From: UBA2943 sp946534895
Lineage (GTDB): Bacteria > Bacillota > Clostridia > Christensenellales > Aristaeellaceae
DNA: 5,876 nucleotides
NCBI GenBank assembly: GCA_946534895.1
Contig: CAMNDE010000140.1
Location: 1 to 5,876, forward strand
Direction: 5' to 3'
Numbering within the stretch: the first letter of the stretch is position 1; every line of letters starts with the position of its first letter. Made by a program: the position numbers and the translations under genes. The notes beneath the pieces were generated by a model, which searched no databases, had not been told where the DNA came from, and saw only the letters and a list, made by a program, of their open reading frames with translations. This document shows positions 1 through 5,868 of this stretch, in pieces.

Positions 1-119
1 TCATGCCCCTGTACCGCGGCCGCGTCAGCGTACTGGTGCGCATGCCCTGTTCCGGCCGCGTGCGGATATTGGCTGCCTGCCCCGGCATGGAAAGCGGCGT
101 CTGCGAGATCCGGGTGTGA
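1..119 (+). CDS. C-terminal end of an upstream GH2-like glycoside hydrolase (5' partial)
   Basis: The open frame enters from the left edge (complete codons begin at 3) and ends at TGA 117-119, giving about 39 residues that start MPLYRGRVSVLVR and end CEIRV. Seen directly: this tail aligns with the last 40 residues of the GH2 enzyme encoded at the other end of the window (PLFRGRASVLLR ... AEIRTE). The shared positions are PL-x-RGR-x-SVL-x-R and a terminal EIR, roughly 16 identities over 38 positions with one or two small gaps. In GH2 proteins of the DUF4982 subgroup the extreme C-terminus is an immunoglobulin-like beta-sandwich, and alternating hydrophobic residues fit its final strands. The inference is that the gene upstream encodes a second, related GH2 enzyme. 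Its catalytic part is outside the window, so activity and exact family membership are not shown. No clear intrinsic terminator follows it. Confidence 0.68.
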   Translation, partial: MPLYRGRVSVLVRMPCSGRVRILAACPGMESGVCEIRV

Positions 120-162
120 CGTCCGGGAAGCCCCGGAAAGAAAAAAGCAGGACAACAGGATA

Positions 163-202
163 GAAATATCTTGACAACAATTGACCAGATTGTTAATATT
201 TC
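163..202. promoter_or_regulatory. Inverted repeats over the binding-protein promoter (possible operator)
   Basis: Two separate dyads are visible. GAAATAT (163-169) is matched by ATATTTC (196-202), so 7-bp arms enclose almost the whole core promoter. AACAAT (176-181) is matched by ATTGTT (189-194), 6-bp arms with a 7-base spacer lying between the -35 and -10 boxes. TTGAC also occurs twice, at 171 and 181, exactly one helical turn apart. Such symmetry at a promoter commonly marks a repressor or activator site, and sugar operons of this kind are usually controlled by a LacI-, GntR- or AraC-type regulator. The two dyads have different centres, the region is AT-rich, and no regulator gene lies in the window, so the assignment is tentative. 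Confidence 0.4.
171..199 (+). promoter_or_regulatory. Sigma-A type promoter of the binding-protein gene
   Basis: A perfect -35 box TTGACA (171-176) is followed after 17 bases by the -10 box TAATAT (194-199). A TG at 191-192, one base upstream of the -10, makes it an extended -10 promoter. Transcription would begin near 206, leaving a leader of roughly 43 bases before the ATG at 249. It is the only strong promoter seen ahead of the transporter genes and presumably drives the whole cluster. Confidence 0.85.
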
Positions 203-208
203 AGACAG

Positions 209-224
209 ATCAGGAAAACCTGAT
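209..224 (+). promoter_or_regulatory. Hairpin at the 5' end of the binding-protein leader
   Basis: ATCAGG (209-214) and CCTGAT (219-224) form a perfect 6-bp stem around an AAAA loop. It begins only a few bases after the predicted transcription start and ends 11 bases before the Shine-Dalgarno core (236-241). A hairpin here could protect the 5' end of the transcript, or the DNA palindrome could be a roadblock operator. The inverted repeat is seen directly; the role is inferred. Confidence 0.45.
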
Positions 225-248
225 GCATGATGAAAAGGAGGAGAGTCC

Positions 249-1508
249 ATGAAAAAGTTCCTGGCAATCATCCTGTGCGTTTCCATGATGGCCGGTATGT
301 GCGCCTTTGCACTGGCCGAAGAGCAGATCACTCTGAATTTCCAGATGTGGTCCGATGAAGAGGAAGTGTTCACCGAACTGATCCGGATCTATGAGGAAGC
401 ACATCCGAACATCAAGATCAACATGACCTGCACGCCCAGCGGCGACAGCTATTCCGTAAAACTGTCCACCGTGCTCGGCGGCGGCGGTGACGTGGATATG
501 TTCGGCATCTCTTCTCCTCCCGGACTGGCTGAGTACGTCGCCAAGGGTGCCGTGATGCCCCTGGATGACCTGATCGCTGCCGGCGGCAACGACATGAGCG
601 GCATCCAGTCCATCGTGGATTCCATCCTGATTGACGGCAAGGTGTATGGTCTGCCCTACAAGACCAGCTCCTGGTTCGTGGTTTACAACAAGGACATCTT
701 TGATGCAGCCGGCGTGCCTTATCCCTCCGGAGCCTGGACCTGGGAAGAGTTCTTCGAGATCGGCAAGAAGCTGACCTCCGGCGAAGGAAATGACAAGATC
801 TACGGCGTGCTGAACTTCCAGCCCACCTCCACCTGGTGGCGTGTGCCCGCCAACTCCATGGGCGCCACCAACCCCCTGGTCGAGGATGAACTGAAGGCCT
901 GGCTGCGCGCAGCCGAGTTCTGCAAGAGTATGTCCGATGCCGGCATCCAGCCTCTGTATGAGGATATGGCCGGTGACTCCGGCGCCGACTATTCCGGCAA
1001 CTTCCTGCAGGGTAAGTACGGCATGGTCTACAACGGCGACTGGATCATTGAAATGCTCAACACCGCCATCCGCAACGGCGACGGCAATGTGAACTATGAC
1101 ATCGCGCCCCTGCCGCACTGGGAAGGCGAAAAGGCCGTGACCCCCGGCGCCGCCGGCATCCTGATGGTGGCTGAAGGCACCCAGCATGCGAAGGAAGCCT
1201 ATGACTTCATCGCGTTCTGCACCGGTGCGGAAGCTTCCAAGACCTTCCTGGCCATGGATTATTTCCCGGCCTGGCAGGATGAGAACACGGTTGCCACCTA
1301 CTGCGAAGGCAAGACGGCACCCGAGCACATCGAGTTCGTCGTGAACCAGGACATCATTTCCCAGGTGCCCTGCGATCCGCTGTACAACCCCGCCACCAAC
1401 ATTGTCAAGGAAGAAGTGTCCCTGTATCTGCTGGGTGAGCAGGATATTGAGACCACTGAGGCAAACTGCCTCGCCCGTATCAAGGACGAAGTGGTGGACG
1501 CTCAGTAA
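249..1508 (+). CDS. ABC transporter carbohydrate substrate-binding protein (family 1, MalE/UgpB-like)
   Basis: This 419-residue extracytoplasmic binding protein of a CUT1 sugar importer would capture an oligosaccharide or glycoside outside the membrane and deliver it to the two permeases encoded next. The ATG at 249 follows AGGAGG (236-241) with 7 bases between. Residues 1-23 form a signal peptide (KK, a hydrophobic core, then AFALA before EE). Family features follow in order: an N-terminal lobe with FQMWSDEEE (31-39), the signature YGLPYK (133-138) to VVYNKDIFDAAGVPYP (144-159), AWTWEEF (162-168), the segment FLQGKYGMVYNGDW (252-265), and a C-terminal stretch from APLP (286) to HAKEAYDFIAF (313-323). 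Many Trp and Tyr residues (such as 132-145 and 195-197) suit sugar stacking. Length is normal for the family. It is odd for a presumed Gram-positive that no standard lipobox surrounds Cys18. The ligand cannot be read from the sequence; the GH2 neighbour suggests a beta-linked glycoside. Confidence 0.93.
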   Translation: MKKFLAIILCVSMMAGMCAFALAEEQITLNFQMWSDEEEVFTELIRIYEEAHPNIKINMTCTPSGDSYSVKLSTVLGGGGDVDMFGISSPPGLAEYVAKGAVMPLDDLIAAGGNDMSGIQSIVDSILIDGKVYGLPYKTSSWFVVYNKDIFDAAGVPYPSGAWTWEEFFEIGKKLTSGEGNDKIYGVLNFQPTSTWWRVPANSMGATNPLVEDELKAWLRAAEFCKSMSDAGIQPLYEDMAGDSGADYSGNFLQGKYGMVYNGDWIIEMLNTAIRNGDGNVNYDIAPLPHWEGEKAVTPGAAGILMVAEGTQHAKEAYDFIAFCTGAEASKTFLAMDYFPAWQDENTVATYCEGKTAPEHIEFVVNQDIISQVPCDPLYNPATNIVKEEVSLYLLGEQDIETTEANCLARIKDEVVDAQ

Positions 1509-1524
1509 TCGCCATGGATACCAT

Positions 1525-1555
1525 GGGCCGCTCGCAATAACGGGCGGCCCTTTTT
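1525..1555 (+). terminator. Intrinsic terminator between binding protein and permease genes
   Basis: GGGCCGCTCG (1525-1534) pairs with CGGGCGGCCC (1541-1550) over 10 bp, including one G-T wobble, around a CAATAA loop and is followed by TTTTT (1551-1555). It lies 16 bases after the binding-protein stop. No separate promoter is evident before the permease gene, so it probably acts as a leaky terminator that makes the binding protein more abundant than the membrane subunits, a common arrangement in sugar ABC operons. Just upstream, CCATGG occurs twice (1512-1517 and 1521-1526) and can form a small competing hairpin. Confidence 0.85.
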
Positions 1556-1608
1556 GAAGAATGCTTCTGTCCTGCCCACCGGATTCAGGCAGAAAATGCT
1601 AGATAAAT

Positions 1609-1612
1609 GGAG
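1609..1612 (+). promoter_or_regulatory. Ribosome binding site deciding the first permease start
   Basis: GGAG at 1609-1612, within TGGAGAAGAG, sits 7 bases before the ATG at 1620. The other in-frame candidates are weaker: the ATG at 1596 has no comparable purine run at the right distance, and the TTG at 1554 falls inside the terminator T-tract. Confidence 0.7.
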
Positions 1613-1619
1613 AAGAGCA

Positions 1620-2528
1620 ATGACTACGAACATTCAGCCCAGGAAAAGAAGCTCAAACGCCTATACGCGCCTGCAGTCGCGCACTGCGGTGGCCTTTCTT
1701 CTCCCGAACCTTCTGGGATTCCTCCTCTTTGTGGTGTATCCCGTGTTCCGTGCCCTGATCATCAGCATGACCAACTGGAACGGATTCAAGAAAATGGACT
1801 ACGTGGGCTTCACCAATTATGTGAAGCTGTTTTCGGACTCCACGTTTACGATTTCGCTTCAGAATACTCTGCTCTACACCCTGGTGACGGTGCCCCTGTC
1901 CATCATGTTCGGCATTCTGATGGCGCTCCTGATGAACGTGAAGCTGCGCAGCATCAAGGTGTTCCGCACGATCTATTTTCTGCCCCAGATCACATCCATG
2001 GTGGCCATCGGTCTCGTGTGGTCCCTGATTCTGGCCAAGCAGGGCCCCATCAACCAGTTCCTGATGATGCTGGGCAACCAGAATCCGCCCAAATGGATTT
2101 CCTCGTCCCAGTACGCGCTGGCGTCAGTGGAAATGGTGAGCATCTGGAGGTCCATGGGCTATAACGCCATCATATTGCTGGCCGGTCTCCAGGGCATCAG
2201 CGCGGAGCTCTATGAAGCCGCCAAGCTTGACGGCGCCAATGGGTTCCAGTCTTTTCTGCATGTGACCATTCCCATGCTTTCGCCCACCATCTTCTTCTGT
2301 CTGGTCACGCAGATGATCAGCTCCTTCAAGGTCTTTGACATCATCATCGCCATGACCCAGGGCGGACCCGGCCGGGCCACCAACGTGCTGGCCTATTTCG
2401 TCTATACCAAGTCCTTCATGGATTCCCGCTTCGGCTATGCAAGCGCGGCGGCCTTCATCATGTTCGCCATTATCATGGTGTTCACCGCCATTCAGTTCGT
2501 CGGCCAGAAGAAATGGGTCAATTACTGA
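1620..2528 (+). CDS. ABC sugar transporter permease, MalF/UgpA type (CUT1)
   Basis: With the start at ATG 1620 the protein has 302 residues, the usual size for this family. It is one of two integral membrane subunits forming the import channel. About six hydrophobic segments are visible, near residues 24-44, 86-107, 119-139, 170-191, 222-242 and 275-295. The cytoplasmic EAA loop that docks onto the ATPase reads EAAKLDGANGF (199-209) followed by HVTIPMLSP (214-222), a near-consensus match. A second family signature, FDIIIAMTQGGP (239-250), comes after it, then the segment NVLAYFVYTKSF (255-266). The short basic N-terminus (PRKRSS) is typical. An upstream in-frame ATG at 1596 would add 8 residues and cannot be fully excluded. 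The gene ends 18 bases before the second permease, implying co-transcription. Substrate specificity is not evident from the permease. Confidence 0.93.
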   Translation: MTTNIQPRKRSSNAYTRLQSRTAVAFLLPNLLGFLLFVVYPVFRALIISMTNWNGFKKMDYVGFTNYVKLFSDSTFTISLQNTLLYTLVTVPLSIMFGILMALLMNVKLRSIKVFRTIYFLPQITSMVAIGLVWSLILAKQGPINQFLMMLGNQNPPKWISSSQYALASVEMVSIWRSMGYNAIILLAGLQGISAELYEAAKLDGANGFQSFLHVTIPMLSPTIFFCLVTQMISSFKVFDIIIAMTQGGPGRATNVLAYFVYTKSFMDSRFGYASAAAFIMFAIIMVFTAIQFVGQKKWVNY

Positions 2529-2546
2529 GAAAGGGGGAATGAGGCA

Positions 2547-3380
2547 ATGTCACAGTCGGTATCGCAGAAAGTCTTCAAGGTCGTCATTGTGGTGATTCTC
2601 GTTGCCCTGGCACTGTTCATGCTCTTCCCCTTTGTCTGGATGGTGCTCGGTTCCTTCAAGCCGAAGGATGAACTCTTCGCCGTGCCTATGACCCTGTTCC
2701 CGACCCGCTGGATGGGCAGCAACTACAAGGACGTGTTCATCAAGATCCCGTTTGCGAAGTTCTACTGGAACACTGCCTTTGTGGCAGTCATGTCCACCAT
2801 CGGCCAGGTCATTACCTGTTCGCTGGCCGGCTACGCCTTTTCCAAGCTGCACTTTCGGGGCAGGGACGGACTGTTCCTTCTGTACCTGGGCACCATGATG
2901 ATTCCCTATCAGGTCACCATGATTCCCCAGTACGAGCTGGTCCGCAACCTGGGCCTGCTCAATACCCACTGGGCGCTGATTATCCTGCACTGGTTCTCGC
3001 CCTTCGGCGTGTTCCTGCTGCGCCAGTTCATGATCAGCATTCCCGACTCCCTGGTGGAATCCGCGCGCATTGAGGGCGCGGGCGAAATGCGCATCCTGAC
3101 CAATATCATTCTGCCCCTGTCCAAGTCCGCGCTGGCCACGCTCATCACTCTCAAGTTCCTGGACTCCTGGAACGACTTCAACGCGCCCATGATCATGCTC
3201 AGCGACAAGAACAAGTACACGCTGCAGCTGGGCCTGCGCATGTTCCAGCAGGAGTTCGGCGTGGAGTACACGCTGATCCTGGCCGGCACCACCATGTCCC
3301 TGATTCCCATTCTCATCATCTATATCTTCGCGCAGAACTATTTCATCGAAGGCATTGCCAATACCGGCATCAAGGGCTGA
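2547..3380 (+). CDS. ABC sugar transporter permease, MalG/UgpE type (CUT1)
   Basis: This 277-residue protein is the second membrane subunit and pairs with the product of the preceding gene. Hydrophobic segments lie near residues 12-34, 76-97, 108-127, 141-161, 190-207 and 241-262. The periplasmic-side motif FPFVWMVLGSFK (27-38) and the region from NTAFVA (75) to GYAFSKL (95-101) are characteristic of MalG-type subunits. The EAA loop reads ESARIEGAGE (171-180) followed by ILTNIILPLS (183-192), with Ser replacing the first Ala. The ending FIEGIANTGIKG closely matches the family C-terminus, so the protein is complete. The ATG at 2547 is served by GGGGG (2533-2537), 9 bases away; the ATG at 2539 is out of frame. 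The next coding region begins within about 20 bases of the stop, so this gene and the hydrolase probably share a transcript. Confidence 0.93.
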   Translation: MSQSVSQKVFKVVIVVILVALALFMLFPFVWMVLGSFKPKDELFAVPMTLFPTRWMGSNYKDVFIKIPFAKFYWNTAFVAVMSTIGQVITCSLAGYAFSKLHFRGRDGLFLLYLGTMMIPYQVTMIPQYELVRNLGLLNTHWALIILHWFSPFGVFLLRQFMISIPDSLVESARIEGAGEMRILTNIILPLSKSALATLITLKFLDSWNDFNAPMIMLSDKNKYTLQLGLRMFQQEFGVEYTLILAGTTMSLIPILIIYIFAQNYFIEGIANTGIKG

Positions 3381-3389
3381 TGCCGAACC

Positions 3390-3399
3390 AAGGAAAGGA
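3390..3399 (+). promoter_or_regulatory. Ribosome binding site pointing to an out-of-frame ATG at 3400
   Basis: AAGGAAAGGA lies directly before ATG 3400, with AAGGA 5 bases from the start. It is the only good ribosome site between the second permease and the GH2 gene. The ATG it serves is one frame off the hydrolase and its reading frame ends after 10 codons at TGA 3430-3432 (MTCYGLRNRT). This mismatch underlies the start-site anomaly of the hydrolase gene. Confidence 0.65.
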
Positions 3400-3436
3400 A
3401 TGACGTGTTACGGACTTCGGAACCGAACGTGAGATA

Positions 3437-5713
3437 TTGCTCACGGAGAACTGGCTCTTTGCCCGCGGCACACTGGACGCACCGGCTGAAGCATTTCAGC
3501 CGGTGCGTATTCCTCATGACTGGGCCATCGTGGATACCGCGCCGGAGTATGTGCCCATGGGGGAAAGCCAGGGCTTTTTCACGCGCCGGGGGATCGGCTG
3601 GTACAGAAATACATTTTCGTACCGGAAGATGCCCGGCATGCGCACTTTTCTGAACTTTGACGGTGTTATGGAAAACAGCACCGTATGGGTGAACGGAAAT
3701 GAGGCCGGCGGCCATGGCTGGGGGTATACACCCTTCCGTCTGGACGTGACAGAGTATATGCAGAGCGGCGAGAACACCATCGAGGTGCGCTGCGACTGCT
3801 CCGTGACGCCGCCGGACCGCTGGTACTCGGGCTGCGGCCTGTACCGGCCGGTGTCATTGCTCACCGTGCCGGATGTGCACCTGGATGACCGGAAGGTCGT
3901 TTTGCACACGGAGCTCTCGGAAGGCGCGGCCTGTCTGCAGATCCGCACAGGGCTTGACGCGCCGGTGACGGCGCAGCTGTATCTGCGCGGCAGCCTGAAA
4001 GCTGAAGGCATGGGCAGGGAAGACCTGACGCTCCATGTCATGCGTCCGGAGCTCTGGTCCGCTGAAACGCCGGTACTGTATGACCTGGTGCTCTCGCTCG
4101 CGGACGGAAGCGACCGCATTGGCATGCGCGTGGGTCTGCGCGAGGTCAGCGTGAACCTGGACGGGATCCGGGTCAACGGAAAAAAGGTGTATCTGCGCGG
4201 TGTCTGTCTGCATCAGGACATACCCTGCGTCGGCATTGCCGCCACACCGGACCTGTGGCGGTCGCGGCTTGAGCAGCTCAGGTCCATCGGTGTTAACGCG
4301 CTGCGGTGCGCGCATCATGTGCACAGTGCCGCGTTCATGGACCTGTGCGATGAAATGGGCTTCTACGTCTATGAGGAGTTCACGGACAAATGGCACAGCG
4401 GTTCCTACAACCGGTATTTCGACCAGTGGCAGAGCGACGTGGACGCCATGATGGACCGGGACCGGAACCGGCCCTCGGTGATCATCTGGGGCGCCGGCAA
4501 TGAGGTGGAGAACCAGGCTCAGCCCTCCATGATGGAAACCCTGCGCATGCTCACGCAGTATATGCGCGCAAAGGATCCCTCGCGGCCGGTGAGCTATGCC
4601 ATGAACCCGCACTTCAAGCGCCCGTCGGGACGCGATGCCAGCCGGGTGAAGGACATCCAGAAGCTGGTGGACGAGGCGGATGAGTACGAGATCGAGGACC
4701 TGGACGAACGGGTTGCGTGCATCTGCCGGATTGCGGAGCATGTGGACATCATCTCCTGCAATTATCAGGAGCAGTGGTTTGAGGCCATTCACCGCGCGTG
4801 TCCTGACAAACCGATCCTGGCCACGGAGGTCTATCAGTTCTTCATGGGCCATGAAAAGAACATGCAGAACTTCACCATGGGCGACATTCCCGTGGCCTTC
4901 GGCGAAAAAACGCCGTACTGCCTGGGCAGCTTCATATGGGTCGGGTACGATTATCTCGGCGAATCCCACGGCTGGCCGGGCAAGGGCTCCACAAGCGGGA
5001 TTTTCCGTTCCAACGGCGTGCCCCGCTTTGCCGCGCATATTCTCAGGAGTTTATGGAAAAAGGAACCGTATATCCATATCGGTGTGCTGGACTATTCGTT
5101 CCCGGATGAGATCATCAAGGAACACTGGGCAACGCCGCCCTATGAGGACGGATGGGACTTCCGGAATGTGGGAAGGCAGGTCTTTCCCTTCATGGCGGCT
5201 ACGAACTGTGAGGAGATCACCGTGGAATACGGGGACCGGACACTGTTCTTTGCCATGCCGAAGAACGGGCCCTCCGGGTACCTGACCGGGTTTGTGCCCT
5301 TTGTCCCGGGAACGCTGCGGGCCACCGGGTATATCGGCGGCAGAGCCGTGTGCACCCATGAGCTGCATACCCCGGGAAAGCCCGCGTGCCTGCGCTTTAC
5401 GGACGCGCCTGTCAGTCTGCCGGCGGAAAGGAACAGACGGATTCTGCTCACGGTGCAGGCCGAGGACATGCAGGGCGTGCATGTGATCCGCGCGCTGGAT
5501 GATGTGGCCTTTTCTGTGTCCGGGCCTGCGGAGATTGAGGCCGTGGACAACGGGGATTCCCTGTGCGGTCTGCCGTTTACCACCTGCCATGTGCCGCTGT
5601 TCCGCGGCCGGGCCAGCGTTTTGCTCCGGCTGAGCGGGGAGCCGGGTGCCATCCGGCTGCAGGCAGAAGCCGGGGGCGGATTCGGGGGCAGTGCGGAGAT
5701 CCGTACAGAATAG
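3437..5713 (+). CDS. Glycoside hydrolase family 2 enzyme (beta-galactosidase-like, DUF4982 subgroup)
   Basis: A cytoplasmic retaining glycosidase without a signal peptide, expected to remove a terminal beta-linked sugar from the imported substrate. Numbering from TTG 3437 gives 758 residues. Domains: jelly-roll sugar-binding domain (about 1-145; GIGWYRNTF 52-60, VWVNG 83-87, RWYSGCGLYRPV 128-139); immunoglobulin-like domain (146-235); TIM barrel (236-545) with RGVCLHQD (254-261) and MDRDRNRPSVIIWGAGNE (339-356), where Glu356 is the likely acid/base; ILATEVY (460-466), where Glu464 is the likely nucleophile; and WVGYDYLGE (501-509). A DUF4982-like part (575-640) and a final beta-sandwich domain with VDNGD (703-707) follow. 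Active-site surroundings vary from the common type: RCAHH replaces the usual R-x-SHNP, and EEF replaces DEAF. The start is uncertain: TTG 3437 has no good ribosome site, while the frame stays open upstream to 3404 and would join ATG 3400 if one base were absent. The specific sugar (galactoside, glucuronide or other) is unknown. Confidence 0.88.
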   Translation: MLTENWLFARGTLDAPAEAFQPVRIPHDWAIVDTAPEYVPMGESQGFFTRRGIGWYRNTFSYRKMPGMRTFLNFDGVMENSTVWVNGNEAGGHGWGYTPFRLDVTEYMQSGENTIEVRCDCSVTPPDRWYSGCGLYRPVSLLTVPDVHLDDRKVVLHTELSEGAACLQIRTGLDAPVTAQLYLRGSLKAEGMGREDLTLHVMRPELWSAETPVLYDLVLSLADGSDRIGMRVGLREVSVNLDGIRVNGKKVYLRGVCLHQDIPCVGIAATPDLWRSRLEQLRSIGVNALRCAHHVHSAAFMDLCDEMGFYVYEEFTDKWHSGSYNRYFDQWQSDVDAMMDRDRNRPSVIIWGAGNEVENQAQPSMMETLRMLTQYMRAKDPSRPVSYAMNPHFKRPSGRDASRVKDIQKLVDEADEYEIEDLDERVACICRIAEHVDIISCNYQEQWFEAIHRACPDKPILATEVYQFFMGHEKNMQNFTMGDIPVAFGEKTPYCLGSFIWVGYDYLGESHGWPGKGSTSGIFRSNGVPRFAAHILRSLWKKEPYIHIGVLDYSFPDEIIKEHWATPPYEDGWDFRNVGRQVFPFMAATNCEEITVEYGDRTLFFAMPKNGPSGYLTGFVPFVPGTLRATGYIGGRAVCTHELHTPGKPACLRFTDAPVSLPAERNRRILLTVQAEDMQGVHVIRALDDVAFSVSGPAEIEAVDNGDSLCGLPFTTCHVPLFRGRASVLLRLSGEPGAIRLQAEAGGGFGGSAEIRTE

Positions 5714-5733
5714 TCAGAAAACACCTGTGTGAA

Positions 5734-5768
5734 GGCTGACCGCGCTGGGAGGCGCGGCCAGCCTATTT
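5734..5768 (+). terminator. Intrinsic terminator after the GH2 gene
   Basis: GGCTGACCGCGC (5734-5745) pairs with GCGCGGCCAGCC (5752-5763), 12 positions with one A-C mismatch, around the loop TGGGAG. TATTT (5764-5768) follows. The stem is strong but the T-tract is short. It begins 21 bases after the GH2 stop codon and closes the transport-hydrolase transcript. Confidence 0.8.
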
Positions 5769-5773
5769 GGGTG

Positions 5774-5826
5774 CCGCATGCCTGTATCCGGGCGCGTCTT
5801 TGCCTGTTTGTACATGCGGGATTTTT
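5774..5826 (+). terminator. Possible second, weaker terminator structure
   Basis: CCGCATG (5774-5780) is exactly complementary to CATGCGG (5813-5819), and TTTTT (5822-5826) follows two bases later. The 32-base loop between the arms is long, though GGC/GCC at 5791-5793 and 5802-5804 could fold within it. It may back up the terminator just upstream and insulate the next promoter. The long loop makes this uncertain. Confidence 0.3.
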
Positions 5827-5830
5827 CTTC

Positions 5831-5859
5831 TTGACGATTGCAGGGCGGCAGACTATAAT
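5831..5859 (+). promoter_or_regulatory. Sigma-A type promoter for the next gene
   Basis: TTGACG (5831-5836) is followed after 17 bases by a perfect TATAAT (5854-5859), so transcription would begin around 5866, ten bases before the window ends. The gene it serves is outside the window. Its position after a terminator and its direction suggest a separate downstream transcription unit on the + strand. Confidence 0.82.
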
Positions 5860-5868
5860 GCCTGCAAT
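5837..5868. promoter_or_regulatory. 8-bp inverted repeat over the downstream promoter (candidate operator)
   Basis: ATTGCAGG (5837-5844) and CCTGCAAT (5861-5868) are perfect inverted repeats 16 bases apart. One arm abuts the -35 box and the other covers the start of transcription, with the -10 box between them. A regulator bound to both arms would block the promoter. The symmetry is seen directly; the regulatory role and the protein involved are inferred. Confidence 0.45.

Noticed and set aside
122..137. Hairpin TCCGGG/CCCGGA right after the upstream gene as an intrinsic terminator
   Set aside because: The 6-bp stem is followed by an A-rich run rather than a T-tract on the + strand, and on the - strand the T-tract precedes the hairpin, so neither orientation fits.
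223..232. Alternative ATG codons at 223, 227 and 230 upstream of the binding protein
   Set aside because: None is in frame with the binding protein, and the strong AGGAGG site serves the ATG at 249, which begins a proper signal peptide.
210..1328. Long minus-strand open frame (372 codons) opposite the binding-protein gene
   Set aside because: It lies wholly or largely opposite a clearly recognised gene, has a His/Gly-rich translation with no recognisable domain, and is expected from the codon bias of GC-rich genes.
1554..1619. TTG 1554 or ATG 1596 as the start of the first permease
   Set aside because: TTG 1554 sits in the T-tract of the terminator and ATG 1596 lacks a good ribosome site; ATG 1620 has GGAG 7 bases upstream and gives the usual family length. 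ATG 1596 remains a minor possibility.
1607..2164. 185-codon + strand open frame overlapping the first permease
   Set aside because: It is a shadow in another frame of the permease; its translation shows no membrane segments or known motifs, while the permease frame has the EAA loop and family signatures.
3430..3439. Programmed +1 frameshift at ACG-TGA joining the 10-codon ORF to the GH2 frame
   Set aside because: No slippery codon pair or stimulatory upstream Shine-Dalgarno-like element of the prfB type is seen, so it is kept only as a less likely alternative to an indel or TTG re-initiation.
3854..5038. Long minus-strand open frame (394 codons) opposite the GH2 barrel
   Set aside because: It overlaps the catalytic part of the GH2 gene, its translation is rich in His, Arg and Val without a known fold, and no promoter or ribosome site supports it.
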